DNA from: Peptostreptococcus russellii
GTDB lineage: Bacteria; Bacillota; Clostridia; Peptostreptococcales; Peptostreptococcaceae
Length of the DNA: 64,000 nucleotides
NCBI RefSeq assembly: GCF_900110295.1
Contig: NZ_FODF01000002.1
Span: 124,001 to 188,000 of the forward strand
Direction: 5' to 3'
Part shown: one piece after another, positions 45,343-53,755 of the stretch
Position numbering within the stretch: position 1 is the stretch's first letter
Layout of the letters: each line of letters begins with the position of its first letter
Notes under the pieces: generated by a model
Told to the model about the DNA's origin: nothing
The model's database searches: none
Seen by the model: only the letters and a program-made list of their open reading frames with translations
Program-made: the position numbers and the translations under genes

Positions 45343-47217
45343 ATGCATTTTATTAGAATTATGCTAAAGAAAATTATTTCTATTTTTTCAGCAATAGCAA
45401 TATGTCTAAGTTTTTTATCAAATTCAGCACTTAGCATATTTGCAGATGAAAAATCTGAATTAGATTCATTGGAATCAAAGCATATTGTACTTATGGATTA
45501 TAATTCCGGGAAAGTTCTATATGAAAAAGATGCTGATTCAAAGATTTATCCAGCTTCAACTACTAAAATCTGGACAGCTTTTTGTGTTTTAAAAAAATGT
45601 AAAGATGTAAATGAAGTAATCGAAATAAAGGATATGCCAGTAATAGAAGGCTCAAGTATGTATCTTGAAAACGGAGAGAAATTTACAGTTTTAGAATTAC
45701 TAGAAGCGCTTCTTATACACTCTTCAAATGACGTTGCATTTGTTCTCGCGAGACATTTTGGAGATGGAGATGCAAATAATTTCATAAAGTTTATGAATGA
45801 AGAAGCAGCAAAATATGGAGCTACTCATACTCATTTTCATAATCCTCATGGACTACCTGATGAAGAACACTATACAACTGCACTTGATATGGTTAATCTT
45901 TCCAGAGTTGCATATGGTAATGATATAATCAAAAAAATTGTTGCTATGAAAGAAGTAGACTTCAAAAAGTCACATAATTGTAAACTTGATAGGCAAATGT
46001 TTAATAGCAATAAGTTTTTATCAAGTTTAGATAATATCGATTATAAGGGTAAAAAAATACCTATTAAATACGATATAGTTGATGGAATAAAGACAGGCTA
46101 TACTGATGATGCTGGTAACTGCCTAGTTTCAACTGCACAAAAAAATGGAAGCAGACTAATCTGTGGTGTATTTGGTGCGCCAGGTGGAGCTTTATACCAT
46201 GATTCAAGAATGGTTCTTGATTATGGTTTTGATAACTTCAAATCTGTCACTGTTTTCAATAAGAAAGATTTAAAGGGTGAAAAAAAGGTCAAATTTGCCA
46301 AACCATCTACTATAAAGTACAGTGTTGCAAATGACTATACTATTACTATTCCTAAAGATAAGAATGTTGATAAAAAAGATTACAAAACAAAATTCAATTT
46401 CTCCAATCTTAAATTACCTGTTAAAAAGGGTGATGTAATAGGTACAGTAAGTATTTTTGATGATGGAAATATGGTTTCAAGTATAGGTCTTATTGCAGAA
46501 AATGATTCACAGAGTTATTTACAATATGTAATGAGTCTTCTTCCTTTCGGCAAAGAAAAGAATAAATCTGAAAAAACAGATTCTGAAAAGAAAAATGCTG
46601 AAGAAAAAAAGACTGAAAATGCTAAATCTGAAGACAAGAAAGATAGCAAAAAAGAAGAAAATTCAAAAGAAAAAGATGCTAGCAAAGAAAATGAAAAAAC
46701 AAATGATGATTCATTTGTAGAAAAAGTAAAGACGGCTGCATCAAATTCTTATAATGGATTTATTGCTATTTTCTCTGGAATAGGAGATTTCTTCTCTAAC
46801 TTGTTTACTTCTAATGGTATTAAAAATATAGAAAATAGTAATTTCTATAAATTCTTAGATAAGAAAATAAGTGAAAAGGTTACTTTCATTCCAGCAAAAG
46901 TAATTATTTGGGGTGTTCCAATTTTAATACTATTGATTGTTTTAATTTTATTAATAGCTATTATTAGAGATAATATCAAAAAGAAAAAAAACAAAAAATC
47001 TGAAAAGAAAAAGTCTAAAAATAAGAAACAATCTTCTAATAAAGAAGAGATCAACATTAAGAAAGAAAAAGTAAAGAATGAAGTTTCTGAAAAGAAAGAA
47101 ATGAGTGTTGATGATATAATTGCAAAAGAAGATGAATCAAAAACTTTAAATAAAAATAATAATACAAATGATATTACTCAGGAAACAAAAAGAATTCCTA
47201 TTAAAAAAGATAATTAA
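45343..47217 (+). CDS. Penicillin-binding D-alanyl-D-alanine carboxypeptidase with long C-terminal extension
   Basis: A peptidase S11 family enzyme trimming D-Ala from peptidoglycan. The 624-residue product has a signal peptide (about 1-35), catalytic SxxK (Ser72-Lys75 in PASTTKIW), SxN (Ser127-Asn129) and KTG (250-252), then a beta domain. Residues about 405-475 are Lys/Glu/Asp-rich, about 525-547 form a membrane segment, and a very basic Lys-rich tail ends the protein. DacF-type enzymes usually stop near 400 residues with an amphipathic anchor. Start could be ATG 45343 or 45361; neither has a clear ribosome site. Confidence 0.9.
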   Translation: MHFIRIMLKKIISIFSAIAICLSFLSNSALSIFADEKSELDSLESKHIVLMDYNSGKVLYEKDADSKIYPASTTKIWTAFCVLKKCKDVNEVIEIKDMPVIEGSSMYLENGEKFTVLELLEALLIHSSNDVAFVLARHFGDGDANNFIKFMNEEAAKYGATHTHFHNPHGLPDEEHYTTALDMVNLSRVAYGNDIIKKIVAMKEVDFKKSHNCKLDRQMFNSNKFLSSLDNIDYKGKKIPIKYDIVDGIKTGYTDDAGNCLVSTAQKNGSRLICGVFGAPGGALYHDSRMVLDYGFDNFKSVTVFNKKDLKGEKKVKFAKPSTIKYSVANDYTITIPKDKNVDKKDYKTKFNFSNLKLPVKKGDVIGTVSIFDDGNMVSSIGLIAENDSQSYLQYVMSLLPFGKEKNKSEKTDSEKKNAEEKKTENAKSEDKKDSKKEENSKEKDASKENEKTNDDSFVEKVKTAASNSYNGFIAIFSGIGDFFSNLFTSNGIKNIENSNFYKFLDKKISEKVTFIPAKVIIWGVPILILLIVLILLIAIIRDNIKKKKNKKSEKKKSKNKKQSSNKEEINIKKEKVKNEVSEKKEMSVDDIIAKEDESKTLNKNNNTNDITQETKRIPIKKDN

Positions 47218-47243
47218 AGAGTCAAAATCTTAATTTGAATTCC

Positions 47244-47278
47244 AAAAAGAGACCAAATAAAAAATTTGGTCTCTTTTT
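47244..47278 (+). terminator. Terminator of the carboxypeptidase gene
   Basis: A 14-bp stem (AAAAAGAGACCAAA with TTTGGTCTCTTTTT) with a T-run at 47273-47280. Confidence 0.92.
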
Positions 47279-47291
47279 TATTAAATATTAA

Positions 47292-47321
47292 ACTACTACT
47301 TACTACTTATTACTTACTACT
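47292..47321. repeat. Short TACTACT-type tandem repeat
   Basis: Imperfect repeats of TACT/TACTACT between the carboxypeptidase terminator and the DUF2325 gene. A longer inverted repeat (AAATGAATAAT 47340-47350, ATTATTCATTT 47384-47394) follows. Confidence 0.6.
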
Positions 47322-47413
47322 TGATTTTACATTAATTATAAATGAATAATACAAACATAAGAAATTATATAGCTAAATATCTTATTATTCATTTATTTTA
47401 AATATATTCTTTA

Positions 47414-47734
47414 CTAATTCTTACATTTACAACATTCTGAACAGTTTCCCAAACATGATTCTAGCTTTTCAAGACATTGATTAAAAGCTACTTTGCTACT
47501 GTTTTTGTGTCTTATAATCGGAATAGACCTTTTCTTTGCCTGAGACTCTACTGTTTTTGTCATTTTGTGTGATACTGTAGATGTGAATATTACTATAGCA
47601 TCTGGACTTCCTATAGAATTTTTCACCTTACTAGACATTGTAGTATAAACTTTTGTCTTATAGCCTCTGCTCTTAGCTAATTTGTAATAATCTTTCTCCA
47701 TTCTTTCATGACCACCTATTACTAATAAACTCAT
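47414..47734 (-). CDS. DUF2325 protein with cysteine-rich C terminus
   Basis: A 106-residue protein of unknown function. Residues 1-85 show the DUF2325 pattern (SLLVIGGHERMEKDYYKLAK, PDAIVIFTSTVSHKM, IPIIRHKNSSKVAF), a small Rossmann-like fold. The last 20 residues carry six cysteines (CLEKLESCLGNCSECCKCKN), suggesting metal or Fe-S binding. AGGAGG-like GGAGG precedes the ATG. Its promoter is framed by two Fur-box-like palindromes, so iron-dependent repression is likely. It stands alone. Confidence 0.85.
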   Translation of the reverse strand: MSLLVIGGHERMEKDYYKLAKSRGYKTKVYTTMSSKVKNSIGSPDAIVIFTSTVSHKMTKTVESQAKKRSIPIIRHKNSSKVAFNQCLEKLESCLGNCSECCKCKN

Positions 47735-47816
47735 TTTCTACCTCCAAATTAAATATCACGTACTCAAAATTCCTTGGACTAAAGAAATTTTATTCAAACA
47801 CAATCCTGTTGTTAGT

Positions 47817-47831
47817 TGATAATAATTATCA
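47817..47831. promoter_or_regulatory. Fur-box-like palindrome, promoter-proximal
   Basis: TGATAAT-A-ATTATCA, a perfect 7-1-7 inverted repeat identical to the core Fur box. It lies just downstream of the -10 of the DUF2325 promoter, where binding would block transcription. Confidence 0.75.
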
Positions 47832-47842
47832 TCCTTGTTAAT

Positions 47843-47871
47843 AGAATATATTATTTTTTATTTTTTGTCAA
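47843..47871 (-). promoter_or_regulatory. Sigma-A promoter of the DUF2325 gene
   Basis: TTGACA (47871-47866) and TATTCT (47848-47843) with a 17-bp spacer; TATATT with a 15-bp spacer is an alternative. Confidence 0.65.
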
Positions 47872-47879
47872 CAATTTAT

Positions 47880-47894
47880 TGATAATTTTTATCA
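47880..47894. promoter_or_regulatory. Second Fur-box-like palindrome, upstream of -35
   Basis: TGATAATTTTTATCA fits the 15-bp core Fur box at 14 positions. Together with the site at 47817-47831 it brackets the promoter. Confidence 0.65.
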
Positions 47895-47978
47895 TTTAAT
47901 AATTCTCATATTTAAAGCCGATTCTTCCATACCTATTATTATTTTGAATTTATTCTTATATATAAAACCCTCTAATAT

Positions 47979-48037
47979 AAAAAGCCCAGTTTTTATATAG
48001 TAGGCTATATCTATATCTACTAAAAAACTGAGCTTTT
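47979..48037 (-). terminator. Terminator after the P-type ATPase gene
   Basis: A long stem (AAAAGC..CAGTTTTT...TAGTAG with CTACTAAAAAACTG.GCTTTT) with one mismatch, then TTTTTATA on the minus strand, 50 bp past the ATPase stop. Confidence 0.85.
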
Positions 48038-48086
48038 CCTATTTTATTATAATTTTTCATTCAAAGTACTCAATCCATTTTTTAGA

Positions 48087-50783
48087 TTACTTTGCTGAAT
48101 TTATTTTTTTATTTCTTAATGTCTTTGTTATTTCCATACATATTACAGAAATAATTGCTAGTAAAACTGATATTCCAAATTCCTTCATTGAATATGCTGC
48201 TGGTATTGCAAATATAGGTCTCACTGCTGGTATCATTACGATTCCTAAAAGTGATAAACATACTAAAACAGCATATATTACAAACTTATTTGAAAAGAAG
48301 CCTATTGCAAATGCATTTCTAAAATCGGATCTACATGCAAATGTCTGAAGAGTTCTAGAAAGAAGAAGTGTCGTAAATGCCATTGCTACGCCCATTTCAT
48401 TTGATATCTTCATTCCTATGAACTGTGCTATTATGGCAGCTATACCAACAAATATACCTCTAGAAAGAATTGCCTGAAGTGTTCCACCACCTAGTAAACC
48501 TTCATTCTTTTCTCTAGGAGGAATATTCATTATTCCTTCTTCTGGCTTTTCCATTCCTAAAGCTATTGCAGGTAGTGAGTCATTTACCATATTTATAAAT
48601 ATAAGCTGAAGTGCCGTATATGGATTTGACCAATCTGCAAACACTGCAAATAATATGGAAATTATTGCACCAAGGTTTCCAGAGAATAAGTATGTAATAG
48701 ATTTTTTGATATTACTATAAACTGTTCTACCTACTTCTACCGCATCTATTATACTTGCAAAGTTATCATCCATTAATACCATTGCAGAAGCGTCTTTTGC
48801 AACTTCTGTACCACTTCCCATACCTATACCTATATCAGCATTTTTAAGGGCTGGAGCATCATTGACACCATCACCAGTCATTGCTGTTACTTTATTCTTT
48901 TTCTGCCAAGCGGATACTATTCTTATTTTATTTTGAGGAGAAACTCTAGCATATACGCTTATTTTTTCAAGTTCTCTATCTAATTCATCATCATCTATCT
49001 TATCTAACTCATTACCAGTGTAGGCAATATCACCATCTTCAAAGATTCCAATTTCTTTAGCTATTGCTACTGCTGTTGTCTTATGATCTCCTGTAATCAT
49101 TATAGGCTTTATACCGGCTAATTTCGCCTTATGAACAGCATGGATAACTTCTTCTCTAGGAGGGTCTATCATAGCTATCAAACCTATAAATACGAAATTA
49201 TTTTCAGAATCAAGGTCTATTAAAACTCCATCTTCTATTTCCTTATATCCAAACGCCAAAACTCTCAATGCCTTGTTTGAATATACTTCATTTTGATCTC
49301 TTATATCCTTTTCGATATCTTTAGTCATCTTAATTACTTTATCACCTAATAGAACATTTTCACATCTAGATATTAAAATATCTGGAGCCCCTTTTGTAAA
49401 CATAATATTTTTTCCATTAATATTATGAACTGTAGACATTAGCTTTCTATCAGAGTCAAAAGGTATTTCTTGAAGTCTTTTATATTTTTCTCTAACTCTA
49501 TTTGTAATATATCCTTTTTTATCTGCAAATACTGTCAAAGCAACTTCTGTCGGATCACCTATTTCCTTGCCATCTTCATTTACAATAGAATCATTGCAAA
49601 GGGCTGCGGCAAAGTTAAGCATTATTTCTGAATCTAAATTTTCAAAATCAATACTTTCTAATCTATTGCTTTCTTCTACCTTCTTAGAGGTAGCTACACC
49701 CTTATTTTCATTTGGACATGTATAATATTCAACAGCTGTCATTTTGTTCATAGTAAGAGTACCTGTCTTATCTGTACATATTACTGATGTTGAACCCAAT
49801 GTTTCTACTGCAGGAAGCTTTCTAATAATTGAATTTTTCTTAGACATAGTCTTTGTTCCAGCAGAAAGAACTATTGTAACAATAGAGGATAGGGCTTCTG
49901 GAATAGCAGCAACAGCTATAGCCACTGCAAACATAAATGAACTTAAAACAACTTCTTTTATGTTTTGACCATCTCCATGTGTAAATGCTCTAAATACTTC
50001 TATTGCAAATATAAATATACATATTGCAACGATTGCAATTCCAAGCTTTTTTGAAAATACTTCTATATTAGACTGAAGTGGAGTCTGCTTTGCATCAGTA
50101 TTTTCAAGTAAATCAGCAATTTTACCTATTTCTGTATTCATTCCAGTTCCTGTACAGAGATAAGTTGCTCTACCATTTACAACCATAGAAGTTGAGTAGA
50201 CCATATTCTTTCTGTCACCAACTGTACATTCTTCCCCTATTATATCTGTATTTTTTTCTGCGGGTTCAGACTCACCTGTAAGCATACCTTCAACAATCTT
50301 TAAAGATTCTGCTTCTATTAATCTTCCGTCTGCTGGAACATAATCTCCAGCTTCCAAAAGAACTATATCACCAGGAACGACTTCTGTAGAAGATATAGTT
50401 AACTTTTCGCCATTTCTCAAAACCTTGGCGTCAGGAACAGACATCTGCTTTAAGCTGTTAATAGAAGATTCAGCTTTCTTTGTTTGAACAGTTCCTAGTA
50501 TTGCATTTAATATAAGAACAAGGAATATTATAAGTGATTCCATTATAGAACCAGTAGCAATCTGAATTACAGCTGCTACAATTAAGATTATTACCATGGG
50601 ATCTTTGAAACTTTCTAAAAAGATCTTCCATGTAGGCACACTTGCCTTTTCTTTAAGTTCGTTCTTTCCATATTCGAGAAGCCTTTTTTCTACATCTTCA
50701 CTACTAAGACCATCTCTTTTTGACTCTAAAGTTTTCAAAGAGTCTTCAACACTCATCATATAAAACTTTTCATTTTGTTTCAT
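48087..50783 (-). CDS. P-type cation-transporting ATPase (Ca2+/Mn2+ type)
   Basis: An 898-residue P2-type ATPase with the actuator motif MLTGESEPAEK, phosphorylation site ICTDKTGTLTMNK, KGAPD nucleotide site, TGDGVNDAPALK hinge, and about ten membrane segments including PEALS in M4 and NMVNDSLPA in M6, like SERCA-type pumps. Sequence alone does not settle Ca2+ versus Mn2+. A yybP-ykoY manganese riboswitch in its leader argues that Mn2+ induces it and that it exports Mn2+. AAGGAGG precedes the ATG. Confidence 0.93.
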   Translation of the reverse strand: MKQNEKFYMMSVEDSLKTLESKRDGLSSEDVEKRLLEYGKNELKEKASVPTWKIFLESFKDPMVIILIVAAVIQIATGSIMESLIIFLVLILNAILGTVQTKKAESSINSLKQMSVPDAKVLRNGEKLTISSTEVVPGDIVLLEAGDYVPADGRLIEAESLKIVEGMLTGESEPAEKNTDIIGEECTVGDRKNMVYSTSMVVNGRATYLCTGTGMNTEIGKIADLLENTDAKQTPLQSNIEVFSKKLGIAIVAICIFIFAIEVFRAFTHGDGQNIKEVVLSSFMFAVAIAVAAIPEALSSIVTIVLSAGTKTMSKKNSIIRKLPAVETLGSTSVICTDKTGTLTMNKMTAVEYYTCPNENKGVATSKKVEESNRLESIDFENLDSEIMLNFAAALCNDSIVNEDGKEIGDPTEVALTVFADKKGYITNRVREKYKRLQEIPFDSDRKLMSTVHNINGKNIMFTKGAPDILISRCENVLLGDKVIKMTKDIEKDIRDQNEVYSNKALRVLAFGYKEIEDGVLIDLDSENNFVFIGLIAMIDPPREEVIHAVHKAKLAGIKPIMITGDHKTTAVAIAKEIGIFEDGDIAYTGNELDKIDDDELDRELEKISVYARVSPQNKIRIVSAWQKKNKVTAMTGDGVNDAPALKNADIGIGMGSGTEVAKDASAMVLMDDNFASIIDAVEVGRTVYSNIKKSITYLFSGNLGAIISILFAVFADWSNPYTALQLIFINMVNDSLPAIALGMEKPEEGIMNIPPREKNEGLLGGGTLQAILSRGIFVGIAAIIAQFIGMKISNEMGVAMAFTTLLLSRTLQTFACRSDFRNAFAIGFFSNKFVIYAVLVCLSLLGIVMIPAVRPIFAIPAAYSMKEFGISVLLAIISVICMEITKTLRNKKINSAK

Positions 50784-50924
50784 ACTTACCTCCTTAAATT
50801 GATATATTAATTAACCCATTTGATTTCAGCAAATACTACACTACATATATTATAATACATAGCTTGATTTAAAGCATAAAATCTAACAAAATATTGTTAC
50901 AAATATTAATATTTTGTATAAAAA

Positions 50925-51072
50925 AAGCCCGACAACTGCTTTCAAGATAAACTACGCCCGTTTATCTGAAAGTCTCGCTGTCAAGGCTAAAATTCCTTGT
51001 TCAATATCCGAGTGCAAAAGCACCGTCCTGACGAATAATGAATGTACAAAGTACATCGCTACTCCCCTTCAA
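50925..51072 (-). ncRNA. yybP-ykoY manganese riboswitch with terminator
   Basis: The minus-strand leader begins GAAGGGGAGTAGC, contains GTGCTTTTGCAC and ends the aptamer with GACAGCGAGAC, matching the yybP-ykoY family. The aptamer covers about 50971-51072. A long hairpin (CTTTCAGATAAAC with GTTTATCTTGAAAG) followed by GGGCTTTTTTT at about 50928-50970 is the terminator of the expression platform. Mn2+ binding is expected to prevent termination and turn on the ATPase gene. Confidence 0.93.
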
Positions 51073-51080
51073 TATCCAAT

Positions 51081-51109
51081 ATTATACATCAGTAATTTAC
51101 TTTTGTCAA
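51081..51109 (-). promoter_or_regulatory. Consensus sigma-A promoter of the riboswitch-ATPase transcript
   Basis: TTGACA (51109-51104), 17-bp spacer, TATAAT (51086-51081): exact consensus, placing the start at the first bases of the aptamer. Confidence 0.92.
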
Positions 51110-51180
51110 AACAATATTTTTTAAATATCTTGAAAATTATAAAACTTATATTTAAAATAATGCTTATATTTGTATTATAT

Positions 51181-51474
51181 TTATTTTTCTTTTGCAGATT
51201 TTACAACTGAAAATATTATCAATACTATAGAAATAAATGCTAGTATATTTCCGTAAGATGATAAGCTTAGGCTACTTTCAATATTTAAACCTAAGATCAT
51301 TAATAGTATGGATATTATTAATAAAATCACACCTATAATCTCTATTCTAGCATTTGAACTATTGAATTTTTTTATTGAATACAATTTTATAATATCTCTT
51401 ATTCCAACAATTAAAAATACTATTAGACCACAAAGCATCGATATAGAAAAAATCATCCAAAAATAGTATTCCAT
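51181..51474 (-). CDS. Small membrane protein of unknown function
   Basis: From ATG 51474 the product (97 residues, MEYYFWMIFSIS) has three hydrophobic segments and ends in SAKEK. No family is recognised. The open frame reaches 51648 but its first part crosses the ridA terminator and coding end, so the start must be downstream of 51545; no good ribosome site is seen. A TATAAT about 25-30 bp downstream of the ridA terminator could be its -10. Expression is unproven. Confidence 0.5.
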   Translation of the reverse strand: MEYYFWMIFSISMLCGLIVFLIVGIRDIIKLYSIKKFNSSNARIEIIGVILLIISILLMILGLNIESSLSLSSYGNILAFISIVLIIFSVVKSAKEK

Positions 51475-51546
51475 TGTAACTGGTAATAAAACTCTAGCTA
51501 AATAATACAAACAAAACAGTATTATAATTAACTTTTGAAAATAAAA

Positions 51547-51573
51547 AAAAGACGCTGATAAACAGCGTCTTTT
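51547..51573 (-). terminator. Terminator of ridA
   Basis: AAAAGACGCTG and CAGCGTCTTTT form an 11-bp stem with a 5-nt loop, then TTTTTTTT on the minus strand. Confidence 0.95.
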
Positions 51574-51581
51574 ATATCTAA

Positions 51582-51959
51582 TTAAAGAACTACTAGTACT
51601 TCTACTTCTACCTTTGCACCCTTTGGTAATTCTTTTACTGCTACACAAGATCTAGCTGGCTTGTGATCTCCAAAGAAATCAGCATATACTTCATTAACCG
51701 CACCGAAGTCTGCCATATCTGCTAAGTAAACTGTAGTCTTAACAACGTTAGTTACATCTGCACCTGCTTCAGTAAGAACAGCCTTAACATTCTTTAATGA
51801 CTGAGTAGCCTGAGCCTTTATATCTCCTTCTACTAAGTTACCAGTTTCTGGAACTAGAGGTATCTGACCTGAACAGTATACCACGTTACCTACCTTTAAT
51901 GCTTGTGAATATGGTCCAACTGCTGCTGGAGCATTCTTTGTGAATATTACTTCTGACAT
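51582..51959 (-). CDS. ridA: RidA-family reactive intermediate/imine deaminase
   Basis: RidA hydrolyses reactive enamine/imine intermediates such as 2-aminoacrylate released by PLP enzymes like threonine/serine dehydratase. The 125-residue protein shows AVGPYSQALKVGNVVYCSGQIP, the conserved Arg in PARSCVAV and the C-terminal KVEVEVL. It lies downstream of ilvA on the same strand, fitting that role, but it has its own promoter. GGAGGAATGG precedes the ATG. Confidence 0.95.
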   Translation of the reverse strand: MSEVIFTKNAPAAVGPYSQALKVGNVVYCSGQIPLVPETGNLVEGDIKAQATQSLKNVKAVLTEAGADVTNVVKTTVYLADMADFGAVNEVYADFFGDHKPARSCVAVKELPKGAKVEVEVLVVL

Positions 51960-51990
51960 AATCCATTCCTCCTATATATAATCTATATTT

Positions 51991-52019
51991 ATTATATACC
52001 TTACCCGTTAATATTTCAA
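51991..52019 (-). promoter_or_regulatory. Promoter of ridA
   Basis: TTGAAA (52019-52014), 17-bp spacer, TATAAT (51996-51991), about 30 bp before the ridA ATG. Confidence 0.8.
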
Positions 52020-52079
52020 CATATTTTCTTCTTTTTATTTAGAAAAAATAAGTTTTATATCCTTTTTTCTAACATTTCA

Positions 52080-52390
52080 AAATATATGGCTCATTTTCCT
52101 TTTTGTTTAGAAATTCCAAGTATTTTAAATTTCTTTAATTGTTAATTATTTTTTAATTGTTTTTTAGTTCTCTTTTTAGTCTGTTTTTTATTTTTAAATT
52201 GTTTCTTAGTTTTCTTTTTAGTTTGTTTTTTATTTTTTAAATCTGTATGTTTTTATATAAGTTGTTTCTTTTATTATTTATTAACTGTTTTTATTGTCTT
52301 TTATTAATTGTTTTTTATTTTAGTATTTTTTAAAATTGTTGTTTTGTTTATTGCATTTATTTTATATATAAACTTAGTTTATATGATTTT
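52080..52390. repeat. T-rich imperfect repeats between ilvA and ridA
   Basis: The plus strand here is almost free of C and repeats units such as CTTTTTAGT.TGTTTTTTATTTTT (two copies near 52165 and 52215, about 50 bp apart) and TTTTATTAATTGTTTT. No gene is present. On the ilvA mRNA it would be a long A-rich, unstructured 3' tail. Confidence 0.55.
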
Positions 52391-52394
52391 ATTC

Positions 52395-53618
52395 TTATAA
52401 ATAAGAAGCTTCTAATCCATTTTCTATTAGATCAGATTTTATTCTATCAATCTGTTCAAAGCTTTGAGTTTCAACAGTTGCTTCTACTATCTGCTTCTTG
52501 ATATGCTTACCAACTGCAAGCTTATCCTGATTGATGCTTAATACATTTGCACCATTTTCAGCAAATATTGATACAAGCTTTTCAAGTGCACCTGGTTCAT
52601 CTGCTAATTCAACCTGTATACTTAATCTTCTACCCTGCTTCTTAAGTGCAACACTCATTATTCTATATAGTGTGTTTATATCCACGTTTCCACCTGATAC
52701 TACACATACTACATTTTCACCCTTCTGTGGCTTGTACTTACCTGATAATAAAGCTGCTGTACTTACTGCACCTGCTCCTTCACTTACAAGCTTCTGGTTT
52801 TCCATCATGAATAATATAGCTTCTGCTATTTCTTCTTCAGTAACTGTTACTATTTCATCAACCTTCTTAGAAATTATATCAAATGTTAAATCTCCAGGTG
52901 TCTTAACTGCTATACCATCTGCAATTGTAACATCATTAAATGCTGACTTAACTTCTCCAGCTTCAAATGATACCTTCATTGATGGTATATTACAAGTCTG
53001 AACTCCTATAATCTTTACATCTGGATTTAATCCCTTAAGTGCTGTAGCAATACCTGCAACGATACCACCACCACCTACTGGTACTAGTACAGTGTCAACC
53101 TTACCGTCTAGCTGTTCAAATATTTCTAGACCTATAGTTCCCTGTCCTGCGATTACTTCCTTATCGTTGAATGGTTCTAAGAAAGTAGCTCCAGTCTTGC
53201 TCTGTATTTCAACTGCTTTTGCATGTGCATCATCGTAAACATTTCCGTGAAGAACTACTTCTGCTCCGTAGCTCTTTGTAGCTGCAACCTTAGATACTGG
53301 TGCAGTAGATGGCATACATATAGTAGCCTTTATACCAACGTTCTTAGCTCCTAAAGCAACACCCTGTGCATGGTTACCTGCACTTGATGCTATAACACCA
53401 TGTGACTTTTCTTCTTCAGTAAGATGAGCAATCTTGTTACAAGCTCCTCTGATCTTGAATGATCCTGTTCTCTGAAGATTTTCACACTTGTACCAAACTC
53501 TAGCGCCTGTCTTTTCTGATAATCTAACATTTTCTAAAATGTCAGTCTTTAAGACAATATCCTTGATAGTTTCTCTTGCTTCTTTTACATCTTCTAATGT
53601 AACCTTTTCCATTTCCAT
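52395..53618 (-). CDS. ilvA: Threonine ammonia-lyase (threonine dehydratase) with ACT domain
   Basis: Converts threonine (and serine) to 2-oxobutyrate (pyruvate) and ammonia. The 407-residue protein has the PLP lysine in RTGSFKIRGACNKI, the SAGNHAQGVA loop, the PLP-phosphate glycine loop PVGGGGIVAGIA, and a C-terminal ACT domain (about 325-407). The short single-ACT form resembles TdcB-like catabolic or clostridial enzymes rather than the long biosynthetic IlvA with two ACT-like modules. AAAGGAG precedes the ATG. Repeats and CodY-like sites lie upstream. Confidence 0.93.
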   Translation of the reverse strand: MEMEKVTLEDVKEARETIKDIVLKTDILENVRLSEKTGARVWYKCENLQRTGSFKIRGACNKIAHLTEEEKSHGVIASSAGNHAQGVALGAKNVGIKATICMPSTAPVSKVAATKSYGAEVVLHGNVYDDAHAKAVEIQSKTGATFLEPFNDKEVIAGQGTIGLEIFEQLDGKVDTVLVPVGGGGIVAGIATALKGLNPDVKIIGVQTCNIPSMKVSFEAGEVKSAFNDVTIADGIAVKTPGDLTFDIISKKVDEIVTVTEEEIAEAILFMMENQKLVSEGAGAVSTAALLSGKYKPQKGENVVCVVSGGNVDINTLYRIMSVALKKQGRRLSIQVELADEPGALEKLVSIFAENGANVLSINQDKLAVGKHIKKQIVEATVETQSFEQIDRIKSDLIENGLEASYL

Positions 53619-53639
53619 TTTAAATTCTCCTTTTTCCGC

Positions 53640-53698
53640 GAGTTATACAAACACCCACATATAATTTTAATATAATCGATTGAGTTATACAAACACCC
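53640..53698 (-). promoter_or_regulatory. 17-bp direct repeats flanking the ilvA promoter
   Basis: GAGTTATACAAACACCC occurs at 53640-53656 and 53682-53698, 42 bp apart (plus-strand notation). On the minus strand the distal copy supplies a TTGTAT -35 with TAAAAT 17 bp downstream, and the proximal copy is in the leader. A repressor binding both copies is plausible. Confidence 0.65.
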
Positions 53699-53755
53699 TT
53701 TTTGCATTGACAAATAGGCTAAGAAAATATTTTCCTGAACATCTGAAAATAAATT

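Noticed and set aside
45139-45348. Minus-strand frame of 69 codons upstream of the carboxypeptidase
   Set aside because: Overlaps the promoter and leader of the plus-strand gene, has no ribosome site and no family resemblance.
51475-51648. Upstream part of the small membrane protein frame overlapping ridA
   Set aside because: It runs antiphase through the end of ridA and its terminator, so cannot be a normal translated N terminus.
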